Source of the DNA: Pegea sp. RAD2-039
Taxonomy: Eukaryota; Chordata; Thaliacea; Salpida; Salpidae
Length of the DNA: 64,000 bases
Direction of reading: 5' to 3'
NCBI GenBank assembly: GCA_034620365.1
Contig: JAQGEQ010000071.1
Coordinates: forward strand, 186,001 to 250,000
The notes under the pieces were generated by a model that saw only the letters and a program-made list of their open reading frames with translations, did no database searches and had not been told where the DNA came from. Position 1 is the first letter of the stretch; each line of letters starts with the position of its first letter. This document shows, piece after piece, positions 1 to 13,900 of this stretch. The position numbers and the translations under genes are program-made.

Positions 1-1177
1 CGCTGATCTATTCATTTTTTAGATTCTTTTTGATTTGAACTTTTTTTTAATTCTATTTGCAATCTGGCAAATGAAAGTATTAAATCACTCTAGATGTAGC
101 TTGATTTTTAATAACCTTATTTCTAACATAAACTTGTTGTATGTTAAACACTTCTATCAGATTTTGTAACTGGCATAATTGAACTGAGTGAGTTTTCTAA
201 TTGTCATTATTGTATTTGACCTGCTTTCGACCATTTAACAATTTTGAAACTTGATGCATTCGTGATATTTAAGCGTTTACATAAAATTTATATTTGTTGT
301 TTATCTAAATTTTGGATCAAATTTGCTTAAAAATATAGGCCAAAATTGAATTTAGTCCAGAATAGTTCAGCTGCTAATCACTGCGCACTTTGATCAGTTC
401 AAGCTTTAACAACTCAAGAGCAGCACATTTTTTACTTGAACCACGTGATCTAAAATACTGTCTATGATTTCATAATTGATGTTTAACCCATATTTGTTTA
501 TTCATTATGCTTCGTTTGATATTGACGTAAGTTGATATCCGGTAGAAAGCGGAAGCTACGTGTAACCGTCAAGACAACAATAATTAAATGCTATCAATGC
601 TTCTAATTACATTATAAAACATTTTTTACTCAAGAATATTTTGTTTAATTTTCAAATATTTCAAGTATGGATGATTTAAATCAATATGAGATCAATTCTT
701 GTTGAGTGCTTATATTTTTGGTCCAATCAAAATTTTAAATTTTTAGTTTAATCTATATTTGATACAATCTTTAACTTACTCAGTGTATTTTCAAATTGGT
801 TTTACTAGCCCTAAAATATTTTGTTAAAATAAAACTTACTTTTATAGGATTAAGTATTTGCAGTAAAATTATTGGGTAACCTAAGGAAACTGACCTAATT
901 TATTTTGCCCTGGTAAAAGTGATTTCCTACATTATTAATTAAAAAATATTTTTAGGTTAGGTTTAAAATTATGCAACAGAAAGTAAAAGTCACAAATATC
1001 CACTTTAAATTAGAAAACATTTCATAATATCAGAATCGTTTTCCATTTCTGGGGGTAATTGAGGAACAAGTGTGACGTGAAAGAGGTAAACTCCACATTT
1101 TTCATGTTCATTATATCATGATTCTAACTTAACTATCAGATATTAATTAAATAATTTGATTTTTAAACAATTAGAGA

Positions 1178-1213
1178 ATGAATTTGGCTCCTGTAGTTAA
1201 AACTAGCAATAAG
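1178..1213 (+). CDS. Candidate short first coding exon of the RhoGAP gene (speculative)
   Basis: An ATG with A at -3 and an in-frame TAG two codons upstream opens 12 codons (MNLAPVVKTSNK) that end exactly at a donor-like GTAGGT, in phase 0. The exon at 7097-7962 is open from its acceptor at 7096 and starts in phase 0, so the two could join in frame and give a longer N terminus than the ATG at 7163. A 12-codon open stretch next to a GT is easily found by chance in 7 kb, so this is only a candidate. Confidence 0.2.
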
Positions 1214-2615
1214 GTAGGTTCAACTTTACTAGAAGATATTAAAACGAAATATTAAAACACCTTTATAAGAATGGCTTAGTAGTATAAATGGATAATGTAT
1301 CCGTGAATTATTTATGCATAATCTGGTGAAATGATCTCGTATTTAAAAAGAGGCCCAAACCTTTTTATAAAAGGCTAGATCAGCTCTATACCTATTCAAC
1401 TTAGAATTTTATCAAAACCAGAACAATAATGTATATAAATGCATTCAAGATACACGTTTTCTTGTTTTTAACTTTTTCATAAAAAAATTGAATGTATGAA
1501 AGATTGAGAGATACTTTGAAAGTACAAAAACTATTAAATAGGTTTCTGATCGTTTTAGACCATTTTTAGAAATAATCTCAAATAATAATTTCAGATAGAC
1601 ATTACAAATAAACAACTTTACTTGTTGAGATAAATTAGATGAAATACTTGCAAAATTTTATTCGTATTAAAATTTACAAAATAGCGTAGACTTATTTAGA
1701 TACTTTATAGTTTTTATAAAAACTTTTTAATAAGTTTTTAAACCATTCTAGTTTTAAAGTTTACTTAAAAATTACTTTTTCACAAATTCTACCGTCCGTG
1801 TTTGTAATATAACTATATCCAATTAGATTTGAACGTTTTTAATTTTTTTTTCAGCAAGAATGAATAAAATATAAAGTTAAACAAAAGAATAAACATGCGA
1901 AATCAAGAACAGATTAGCCAAAAATATATTTTATAACTAAGCATGGCGATTTTTGTTAACATATTTTAATTATATAGCGACACTAAAAGTAAATTTAAAA
2001 TCAATAACTAGTTATAAATATTTTTCTTAAATTAGCAATTTTATGCTAAATAACCAAAAATCTAAATTGCTTTTCAAAACTCTTTTGCCAAAAATATATT
2101 TTTCTTTATTAGTAAATTCTTCAAGCAAAATTATTTCAACTTTAAGTGCTACTTAAGTTGTGTGATTACAATAATGTAATCAGAAGCCTAAAATAAATAC
2201 ATACAATATTTTCCAAGAATTTTTAATAAAATTCTTTTATAGATAGAAATTAAACTTGTTTACATACAATAGGAAATAGTTTATATTTAGCTTAATCCCA
2301 TATTAACAGTAAACAGCTATGTGTACAATTCTTTAGAATATTATTAAAAAATCATTTTTTAAACATAAATTTTTGAAGAGACTTAATATTTTCAACAACA
2401 AAAATCGATTTTTTACAGCATTGAATGCTGTTAAATTGTAAAACCGTTTATAGATATTTCAGTGAAATTTAATCTGGTAGATATTCGAAAAACGAGATGA
2501 AGAAATGAAGCTTAAAGATTAGCCTTAAAATATTTAAAGTAAAATAATCAACATACATAGAATGGAAAACCAAGTTTCATACGAATCATTTCTATTTATA
2601 CACAGATGGTATATG

Positions 2616-2735
2616 GCAGCATGCTGCTAGCGATAGCTTTTCTTTACTTAATAAATAAATAGCCTGCTGTCGGATGGGCTGCTGTTTAGTTTGCTGACTG
2701 TTGTTGGCTGCTGGTATGCTGAGCTGCATGTTAAA
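2616..2735 (+). repeat. GCTG-rich patch with a 12-bp palindrome
   Basis: In an otherwise AT-rich region, about 120 bp hold eight or more GCTG/CTGCTG motifs in the same orientation. The patch opens with the perfect palindrome GCAGCATGCTGC (2616-2627). It is not a regular tandem array. No function can be assigned from sequence alone. Confidence 0.45.
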
Positions 2736-5700
2736 ATAAACTATGACTACAGGAAATGCTTGCTCAAAAAGTAACTACTGCAGTGAGATAAAATATTAAG
2801 TGCTTTACTAAGTGTATCTTAATTATTTTCATCTTTAAAAGCAATCTTATAATAAAACTTTAAAATAAGTTGATTTATTTTTCAATTAGATTAAAAGTTT
2901 TTAATTTAAAAGAATTATAAAGCTTTTAATACTGCAGTATATATTTAAAAAGATAGAAAAGCTTCAAGTTCATCAATTCAATAGTTATTTTGATTTTATA
3001 GACTTTTTACAAGTATATAGACCATTATAAAAATGTGTTTATTTTTTAGATAGAAGAAAAAAAAATATAAAGATTTTTAGTTTGCAATTTAAATTTAATT
3101 TTTGTAGCATATTAAAGTAAAAACATCTGAAAAAGAAAAGACTACTTTCTTTGAGTTGAAAAAAAAAATATTTTTTTTGTTTTTGAGAATTTTGGGTAGA
3201 TTTTTAGTTGTTTTTATTTTAATGTTAACCATCAAACCTGCTTCAAATAACTGATCGATAAAACTAACTGAAATTTGTCACACTTTCAGATGATAGCTAA
3301 CATACCAAATTTTCTATCTTACATTAAGGCTGTTTTTTTTTATAGAATTACAAAAGTAAGAATTTCTATAAAAAGCAAAGTTTTTCAAAAATTTAAAACA
3401 TTCAAATAAATAAATTTAGAGTGCAGTTTAAAGACTAAAAAAAAATTCATTTTAAACAATAGAAAAACAAAACAATTTTTTCATCTGTTATATTTTCATT
3501 GAGTCCATTTCAATGATAGCAATCAAAATGCGAGATGTTGTGCAGTGGTTTGTACTATTTCAAAATTATATTGTTTATATTTAGTAAAGCAACTTGCAAA
3601 ATACTCTTTTGATTACTCTATTAAGGTTAAAGTTGCCAGATTAGAAAGCAAATTGTTGTGCTTTAATTCTAGTTATTTGAGAAAGAAAAAATTTGGTTAC
3701 TAGAAGTGAGAAGTTTATGAAACAATATTTGAAAAACATTTCCTATCTAAAAATATATGAGGAAAAAGATTTTATAGATTAGCTGCTTATGAAATAAGTT
3801 TGACAATTCAAAAAAATATTGTTTTCACCAAGTTTTTCATACAACTTTAGTTATTGGTGACTTATTTTAAAAATTTTAACAAGATGACATTTTTTTTTTC
3901 TCTGATCACCAGTTTTATTTAAAAGCTCCGTACACCATGTCAGTTTTTAATCACTAATTGTCTTTAGCAGTTGTTTAGCTCACAGAAATCTAACCGTAAA
4001 AGGAAATTATTTAGCCATGAGTAAATTGAATTGCTGGTATTGATAGCTTCGTTCCATAGAATTTATTAAAAAGAGTTATTTCACAAAAATTCTTTTCCTT
4101 GAATATAGAACTTTAACAATAACTTTTAATTTATATAAAATAAGAAATAATGGAAAGTAGCTTTTCAAAAGATTTATTTAATTTAGTTTTTATCAGCAGT
4201 TCTATTTTTAAAAAGTAATTATAAAAAGTGTGCTCAGCTACAGCATATCTAAATTATATTAAGATTGTTCATTTATGTAATAAACTTTGATATTATTTGA
4301 ATAATTTTACGTCTTTTTTACATTAAATCTTTATTAAATTAATATGTTTGAAAATGCTTTACTTAGTTCTCTAGTTTTAAACAAAAGATTAGCTTTTCTA
4401 TATATAATTTATTTCCATCTTGTTAATTTGACTTAAATGTTAGAGAATTTTGTAAATTTTTGTCATTTAAGGAATGAGCTTCTAATATTTTATACTATTT
4501 ACATTATCAAAGTTTCGTTTATAATCAGCACTACAATTACTACTTACAACCAATAATGAAATTTCAACAGCTCAAATAATCGAAAATTTTTACTAAAAGT
4601 TTAATATTTGTAAACTAATGTTGCATTGTTTATTAAATCATGACTGAAATTTTACAATATTCAAAATATTTAGAAAGTGTTTAACAAAAAACTAATTTTC
4701 TAGTTTTAGTCTAAATAGGTTTAGTTATATTTCAGTTTGAAGTTGTTGATTTTTACTAGTAAAGTAGCATTTGACTGTGAATTGGATTATCAGAGAAATA
4801 TACTTTGTTTTTAGAAAAACAGGAAACTTCGAGCACAGTCAAATACTTATAGTTGTTTCTAATTCGATTAAAGTTCATATTTACTGCAGATGTTTGACTT
4901 GTGTTTTATTGATTCAGTAAAGATTTTTTTGATTAAGATTACATAATGTATACAACAGTTTTCCATATTTTGGTTTTGTACGAAAAAGCATTCACATTTG
5001 CCAAATAAGGTGTATTTTTAAAGTTACTTTTTCTGAAATACTAAGGTTTGTAAGTAGTATAACTTAATTGGAGCTTATATTTATCTAAATTACCTTATTA
5101 AAGCACAAATATTCTGCTATCGTCGTTACCTTATAACTTTAAAGGAAACTTGATTTTAACACAAACTGATAACCTACTTAAACTGTAAGATTTCTAGTTA
5201 GATGGCACAAAATCAGCAAACAGCTAAAATATAATTTACTTCCTAATCTCGTAAATAATTGAAAGAAAAAAAGTTGATTCAGCCGTTGCTGAAAAAAGTT
5301 GTTCTTTTAAAATTAGTTTATCGTTTTTTTGTTGTCGATTTTTTAGTAAAAAATACTGCAAAGTTAGTAATAGACATTGTTAGTATATATTCAAGTTTAT
5401 ATTTAAGGAGGTATTAGTTATTAAAAAATCATTACAGAGCAGAGATCAAACTTAAAGAAAGTAGTTTTTCTTTATAAACTCATGTATGTAATAAATCTAG
5501 TAAAATTATAAGCTCGAATAACTTTAAAATGTTTTAAAGTTTTTTACACCCTGAAATATCATTTCAAAAAATATATTGAAAATCTTCTTTTTGACTAGAG
5601 ATTTTCACTGAGCATTTATTAAAGTTTTTATTATGAAACTTTATTAAAGATTTGATTACAAATCTGGTAGTTATATTCTTTGATGGTTCATATAAACCAT

Positions 5701-7096
5701 ATAATATAATGATTCAGAAAGACAACTCAAAAAAGTGCTAAAATGTGAGCTTGTTAAAGTTATATCGTGAAAAGTTGAATAAGTTTTCAACTTTGAAGTA
5801 TTATAACCAACTTTCCTATATAAACCTCCTGTGTAGTTGGATTTTATAATTTAGAGAATGGCCTTTTGTGTTTTTGTATTTCCCATGGCATTCGAGATGC
5901 ACTGGGACATTAGTAGTGTTCTTATAGTACGTTACCTTTGGTTATAGGCAATCAATATTGCATTACTGTAGTGTAGCGTTTCCTTTCTCATTAAAACCAA
6001 TTTGGCAGGCTATAAGAAAACTGTCGTTTATGATGAAGCTCGACAGGAAGTAACAATGAGTTGAATATAACCTAGTAAGCTCAAAAAGAATAAAAAAAAA
6101 ACTCAAAAGTAAACTGAAAGCTACTTATTTGATAAGACATAGTTTAATTTTGTTTAGACTGCTGATAATACTATGAAAGCTTCAAGTTTTTTTTTGATAA
6201 TGCCACAAGCATTTGAATTTAGCTGTAGACCTTAGACAAGCCTTTTTTTTAGACCATGCAGATTTGTTATGCTATTTCCAAAATTACTTGTTGTTTAGCA
6301 GTCACATATGTTGCAAGTATTTATGCATTTGGAAGGTATTGATAAAAACAAATATTTCTAAGAAGTATTGATATAAAGTTAGTTACAGTTCTGAGCTTTG
6401 CTAATTGTGCGTACAAACAACTTGGCTTTGAATCTTTAACATATTGGTAAACTACTGAGAAAGTCATTTTGTATTTTAATGTAAAAGTTGCTTAAAATTT
6501 AATTCTATGCAAAATATTCATTTATAAATATTCTAAAATTAGATTCTAAAGAATTTTTTCATGAGGAAAACCATTACGTAATAAGAAAAACAAAAGAAAA
6601 ATTTTTTATTACCTTATTCTTTTTTTAATTAAAAAACTCTTTATAGTATGGTGTTATTATTATTGTATGGTTTAGTATATTATTAACAAGCAGTTTTTAG
6701 TTATTTTTTAATCGCTTAAAAATGGTTTTTGATTTTAGATTTGGTTACTACTGCATTAAAAAATTGTTATCTTATTTTTAATAATACTTGGAAAGTAACC
6801 TATATAAAAATCCGATTAAGCAAAATGTTGCTGGTTATTAAAAGTTAAAATCTGAATTTTTTCTCATAAAATAATTGAGTATGACGAAAAAAAGTTTTTA
6901 AATAGTCAATTGACAAGATTTTATTTAAAGCTTTATTACAATACAGCATTTAACTTTGAAAATATTAATAATCTTTTTCAATGAAGAATATCTTCCTATT
7001 TTCTTTTTATTTATGATTGAATCTTCGTTTTTTGATAAAAACTTACAATAAACTTAAATAATTCAAAGGTTTACTTTAAAGATTTTTCTTTAACAG

Positions 7097-7962
7097 ACTT
7101 TAGTAATTAATCAAACAGCTGAAAGTGATTCTCGTGAGGCTCGGTGTTTACATCAAGTAATTATGTCAGTACAAGATGATGAAGTTGTTCTGATGAAGAA
7201 TTCCAGTTCAGGTAACTTATGGGAAAGTGTGATGAAAGAGATTGAGAATCGAGCTCAGGGAGAACCTACTCTTCTTTCAAGGCCAGCATCTGTTATGGAA
7301 GACAATACTTTAAAACCAAATTTAGAAATTCGAAACTCTTCAGCACCAACTCCAAAGCGACCTCCTCGTAAAAAGCGCCTTGCCCCTCTTGCCCCTCAAA
7401 TGAACGTAGTGAAAGTAGAATCCCCAAAATCTGATGAGAATGTCCGCGAAGAGCTTGTACAGATCATCCGGACTGCTTTTCCATCTGGTCCTAATGACCA
7501 AGAGAGTGAATTGAAAAGTGGACAAGCTCCAAAGATAAAAAGCTTGAAAGATTCTCCGGTTGCAGCCAAAAAAGAAACAGCAAAAGATTCGTATGAAAAT
7601 AGTCGAATCATTGACAAGGAACTGAGTCTGAGCTGCCTCAGTGTAAATGACTTAGACTCTATCAGCTTATATACTGATTACTCTTTGGAGGATAGTGCGG
7701 ATGATCAGTTAGCGATTGAAACACGACGCACGTCAACTACTAGTCATCTCGGAACTTCAATCCGAAGAGCTGACTCCTCTGGAAACTCGGAAAAGAAGCA
7801 AATGAAGGTTCGGGGTAAATTCAAGTTGAAAGCAGTAGCAGGAAAGGAACGTATGGGGGCGCTGCTAGACGCGGCTACTAATAACGCGACAGGAAAATTC
7901 CGAAGAATCCGATCAATAAGAAGCAAGAATAGTCTAGGGGGAGCTCCTCCTACTTTGAAGAA
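7097..7962 (+). CDS. ARHGAP24-like: First coding exon of RhoGAP isoform A (long N terminus)
   Basis: An 866-nt exon follows the acceptor TTTCTTTAACAG and ends before GTGAGT in phase 2. Coding from ATG 7163 (A at -3) gives 266 residues. The frame is also open for 22 codons back to the acceptor, so an upstream coding exon is possible. The peptide is Ser/Lys-rich and low in hydrophobic residues. It holds a basic proline-rich segment (PKRPPRKKRLAPLAP) and an acidic stretch around SLYTDYSLEDSADD. No known domain was recognised. It joins the PH exon at 10991 through a split AAA codon. Confidence 0.8.
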
Positions 7963-10900
7963 GTGAGTAATGTTTTACTTATATATATAAATATTCCTTA
8001 AGATTTCAAACTAGTTCACATATTTTGTTTGTGTGTCTGACTGCTAATCGTCAGCTGGCATTTGGTAGCAACGTTTAATTAGTTTTGGGAATACAGAAAA
8101 CCTCAAATCTCAGAAAGCATCAAGAGATTTTTAAGATTTAGATTTGGAATTTTAAATTTGAGTTCATAAATAGTTACTTGTATTATAAAATCTTTGCATA
8201 GAAATTTAAATTTAAAAATTCAACTTTTAAAAATCACGTCAAAATCATTTAATAGCTAAATATGAAATGATTTAATTAATCAAATCTAGTTTAGATTTTA
8301 GTATCAGCTCAACTATTATACTCAAGGTTCCATCATCATCAACATCAACTTCAAAACTTTATATACATTAGCTTACGTATTTTTTGATTGATGCAATCGA
8401 AGTATTATAACTTAAATGAAAAACGATACAAAGAAACTAATTGTATTTAGGTTTTTCATATATTTAAAGAGCTATTACTTGAGGTAAAAACTTCAATTGA
8501 ATGACAATATTTTGAAATTTAGAAAAGAAACCTGTTTTGAATACTTTTTTAATTAAAGTTTAGCGTTATTTAGTATTGTATAAATTAAAATTATCTAAAA
8601 ATGCCTATAATTAATAGCTTGCTTTTTTTAGAACATTTTAAGCTTGATGAATGAGTTATAATTAAATTAAAAATAATAAATGTTCAAAGATTAAATTAAA
8701 CCTTTGTTGTAAACACAAACTGTCTTAAAATAAACTAAATTAAAAATCTTCTTTTAACAACAATTTCTCTCAAAACGTTTAATGTTCTTTGTAGTAATGC
8801 TTCAAAACTCATAGGGTCTGTAAGAATGTACTTATCATAATTGTGTTATCTAGTCATTTTTCTTGTGGTTTTGATATCAAGTGTAAACGTGGTTTTATAA
8901 AAATTTCTAAATCAATTTCCGAGTATAATTCCTTTACATTCGTATTTAACATGTTGGTAGTATTACCAAAGCAAGGTTTTAGAATTCTTAGCATGTCGTT
9001 TATAATTTGCTGAAAAATATTTTTTTTGAAAAAAAAACTATTTCTGAGTTATACAAATTATCTTTGAAAATGAGGCTGTAATGACATTTATAGTCTTAAA
9101 TAATAGTTTGATAGATCTTTGGTTCATGACATATTGCTGGTTAGTCATATAATTAAGACGTATATCTGAAACTGCTAACTTGTGTAACAAGTAAAGATTA
9201 ACTACGTTAATAAAACGATCATAAGTAGGATGACGTGACTTAAATCAACAATTATTTTATATTGAGTCTAATGAAGGTTTCTTCAATTAATTGAAGATAT
9301 TGCTTTGAAGAAATAGCTTATAAACCTAGTCTAATGAAGAATAGTTCATAAAGCAACATATGTTTTAGTACTTAGTGTTAGAAATTTATAAAACTAATTA
9401 TTTTGATCAGTTTAAGTTTAGAGAAATCTTGAAAGTTGTAATAAAAATATGCTTTTGAGAGATTTGTTGTTGATATTCGATAACAAACTAGTTTTTACAA
9501 TTTTAAATGATATCTATTTAAGAGAAGATGTTTAAAAAGAAGATTATAAACAACGGTTGATATTTGTAACTCATCAAGTTTGATTATTAATCATTAAACT
9601 GTTCATTTCAACAGTAATACACTTTCTAACGAAACATAAATAAACTTTCTTTTAATAAGAACATAAAGTAAATATTAAATACTTTGATATTAAATTATCT
9701 TTTTCAATTTTGAAACTGACAGTCGGTATGGTTATTAACTTCCGGATAATGAATCATACCTGTGTAAGCCACACATCTCAAATGTAAGCCTTTAATGAAT
9801 TTGGAATAATAATTCAAAAACACATTGCTTTAAATGAATAGTGAGTATCACACCTTAAGTTAAATTGATTTTCTTAAGTCTACTTGAGACTTCCTTTATT
9901 GTGGAGCTTATAATTATACAAGCTTAGTTTAAAAGTGTTTTAAAAGCTTTGCTGGTGTTAACTGGTTATTGCGTTTGTATCTATCGTTTATTTTTTGTAA
10001 AGATAGTTTTTACAAGTTTGCTGTGATACAAAGATTTATGAAGAGGTTTCTGTGTGAAAAAAGTTTAATAAAAATTGAGTTTAAAATACGTGCTACTACC
10101 ATAAAGACTTTTAATGTCTAGGTTAGCTGTTTTATTAATATCAAACAACTACTAATGTTACTTTAACGGATGTTTTCATTCTATTATTAAAACTTTAAAT
10201 CGCCAAATTCGTACACTGAAAGATTTTCTCGTTGGGCTATACAATTTTGCTTTAATATATATTATTGTACTTAAATCTTTTTTCTTAGTTACAGTTTTCC
10301 ATTCATCTTCGATGAATAGTTTACGAACTAATAATGGTTTGTCTAAATCATTTTCAGCGTTCTAATTGTTCCATATAGTTTGAAAAGTAAATAATTATTT
10401 CTGAAGATACAGATATAAGCAAGGCTATTCTGATAAACTTACTTTTATAATTTTCGATTAGTAAAAGCTCTTCAATTTCACCAGAGATTCCAGAAAAGCC
10501 TTGAAGAGCGCTTAATTAAGATATCTAAGTTTTTGTGATTCATTTAATTACTCATTATAAAAACTTTGAGAGTAATGATTCGAAAGTAATTACCAAGAAA
10601 CATACTTTGGTAGTAAATGTTGGTAGATTAAAATAATGATTGTTGTGAAGATATGACAAGCTCTAGGGGTACTGATATAAGTAAATCACCAATTAAACAG
10701 TTGTTAAAAAGTCCTTCGCTAAAAATGAAGGTGAAAAAGACTCTTAGCACAGCGATTAATTCTTTCAACAAGCTTCCTGATGTTACGAATCAGGAAAATA
10801 TTTTCAAACGAAATCCTGCTTCTAAACATTCTAAGTCACCGAAATTTTTGAGGAACAAAACAATCTTAAGTAGGTAAGATGCATAAGTGATCAGGATTTC

Positions 10901-13900
10901 AAACAAAAGTTTACCAAAGTAGAAAGATAAGAGAGATACATTTTAATTATTATTTAATATTAAGATAACAAAAAATTTAATTATCTTTAGAGGACTTATC
11001 GGAAACTCACATATAGACGACTTCTCAATTACCAGTGCTTTGCAAAAGGGAAGACGAAGTATAAAAGACTTAGGGTCTTCTGGAAGTAATGAGATTATTG
11101 ATCCTAATGATGAGAAACATGTTGTGGTTAGAAAAGGAAATCTTAAGAAGCAAGGAGGAAAATATAAGAATTGGAACTTGCGGTGGTTTGTTTTAAGACT
11201 GGATGGCCTTCATTACTTTTACAAAGAAAATGGAAAATATATTGTGAGTAATTTTCAATAATCTTTTAAAATAGTTTTGAAATCAATTTTCAAGAAGAAA
11301 ATGATTTTTAAATATAACCTCAATTTTAAAGTCTGTATGCAAAGTTGTACAAGTGCAGAAAAATGTTCTAAAAATCCTCATTATTTCATTGTTATTTATT
11401 TTATCAGGAAAAAATTCATTTTTCTATTAATGTTTAAACGTAACAAAATCTTTATTAAAACATGGAGTTTCCTTTTTTTACATTTGCAAAGAAAATATTT
11501 AGTTAAATCAAATTGAAAATTATGAGATGTATGATTCTACTTTAGATAAAGTATTTTTAGGAATATAGTTTTCTCGGTAAGTACATAAATATATTTCTTT
11601 GACTGATAATTTTTTCCACCAAAAAAGTACTTATTTTCTGTGGAGATCACGGAGAAAAGTTAGAAAAACGCTTTTATAAAATGTTCATAATTAACAGAAG
11701 CTTTGAAAATTAAGTTAATTACAGATTTTTACATAACTTAATAAAACATAAGAAGTTAGTTTAAAACACAAATCATTTGAACTTCAAATATTACCTAATT
11801 TGTATAAATCTAAAAGTTTGTACCTAAAATAAATTCAAAGTATGTTTTTATCTTTTCCTATTATTATCTTATCTAAATTTATCTGAAACTGTATAAGCTA
11901 GTTTACAAGTTTTATATATTTGTTAATCTTAAGATTTAGAGTTAATTGTCAAAATAACAACTATTTTTTAAAAAATTTACTATTTTTATAAAATTCTTTT
12001 CGTTAAAATGTTTGATGATATGAAATTGTTCACAAAAATATTTTACTCAAAAATTGTAACCTTGTTGTGAATTTAATGTAATCTAGTGACAGATTTTGCG
12101 TTGAGTACAATTTATAAGCTTTCATCTTGTAAACCTTTAACAAGGTCTTCACAAGTTTTGAAAGTTGTTCTCTTTGTTTTGGTAGTATTTTATCCAAATT
12201 TTTAAAGATAAAGCAAAAATAAATAGAATAATCGATCTCCAATGTCAAAACCACATACAACAGAAGCTCATTTAAAATACTGATATCAGTTTCCGGGTGA
12301 TAGAATATCATTGAAGCATTAATACAGAATTAAGAACTTATATTTTACATTAAAAGAATTTCTTTACTTCAATCTTTAAACATAATTTGATGAGACTATT
12401 TCAACAAACTGAATTTATTGAGAATGAAAATAGGGTAATAATTAAACAAAAAAGTAATAGAAAATGGTTAATAAATCACGTGTGAAAATGGTATTATAAA
12501 ACAACATCAAAATATAGGTTTTTTAGATTTGGTAACACGATTTAATAACCTCACCGCTACATGGTGCTATAGATGTTTTGTAATCATTTTTTATTCAAGT
12601 ACTTTCAATTTTGATTTATCTTTCATTTTATAGTTACACCAAGTTTAACCGCACACTTTCATCTTTTACTGGCCCTATCTACAGTTCTTCTTTTAAGTTG
12701 CTTTTCAATAACAAATCTTCAATAGACAATCTTCTATCACTATGTCAATAAATGAAACAAATAGTTTATTATAAGTTATTTTTCTTTAAATTTCAGGCAA
12801 CTATACCACTAAGTGGTAATCATGTCAAAAAACTTGGGAGTTCTCCACATGAAACTCAACAGAAACATTTTCTTTTCGAAATCTATCCAGGTGACGACTA
12901 GTTATTCTGCAAATACAACCTTAATTTGTTTAGCTGGTTTTGTATGTACAGTGTAAATAACTTTATGTCAGATATGATTTCAAAAAGCAAGCAAAGTAGA
13001 CAGCTAAAGTGAAGAAGTTGGAATACTAGGAAAGATAAGTTCAAATATCTAAACAATTTTCTTTCTGGTATTTATGACAAAAATGAACTGATTTAACTCA
13101 CGTGCAAACTGAAAAAACCATATTTTACATCAAATTTGTTTTACTGATATAAAAATTAAACCTTAGTTATCTTTATAAATTAAAGCTTAGTGGTTATTCT
13201 TTCTTAATCCTAGCCATGTTGGTGGTCACCAATAGAGTCGTGAAAGACACAATGGATCTTAATTTTGGGTGGCGCCGTGCTTTGTTCTGTTAAAAAACGT
13301 TAAAATGTTTATTGCGAGTGGCTATAGCAGAGTTAAACCATGCATATAGAAATAATCTTACACAAATTATTTGTCAATTGCTTATTTGAACTGTAATGAC
13401 ACAAAAAACAGTATCAATATACTTTTGACGATTTTGAATATTTCAAGCAGTTATGGTAAAATTATTTGCTTTTTACTTCCAAACAAGGTTAGCTGAAAAT
13501 TAAGACCACAATTTTTACCACAGAGCTTTACAGTTTGTATTTCGCAATTTAATCTCAACCAAGGCTGGATAAATGTCACTTTTAAAGACTTTTGATTTAT
13601 TGTTATACTTAAATTGCTTGTACTTAAATCCTAAAATCGTATAAGTAGATGAATTATATATCCCTAAGGAGAGATTATAATATTGAGTAATGTTAAATCG
13701 TGACTTTTTAGTAAATAATTTTACTTCTTTAATTCAACGTATCAAAATTTCTGAAGAACTAAGCTTTGATTGCAGCTTATTTTGCTTTGATAAACAAATG
13801 ATTTTTATTAAGGATATAGTGTACATTAGGATGCAAATTTATCTTAAAATCTTATCTTAATTAATTTTTATTTCGTTTTCTCAGTGGTTTACCTAAATAA

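Larger units (their letters stand above)
1..7096. other. AT-rich gene-poor flank upstream of the RhoGAP gene
   Basis: No convincing coding exon, RNA gene or mobile element is visible in these 7 kb apart from one very short candidate first exon (1178-1213) and a local GCTG-rich patch (2616-2735). The rest is AT-rich DNA with homopolymer A and T runs. If the RhoGAP gene has an upstream first exon, most of this stretch is its first intron. Confidence 0.6.

Noticed and set aside
8330-8352. Short CATCAT/CAACATCAA run
   Set aside because: Too short and irregular to call a microsatellite.
12030-12311. 93-codon open frame on the - strand inside a RhoGAP intron
   Set aside because: It has a Lys/Leu-rich middle but no recognised domain, no convincing splice partner and the low-complexity composition of chance frames in AT-rich DNA.
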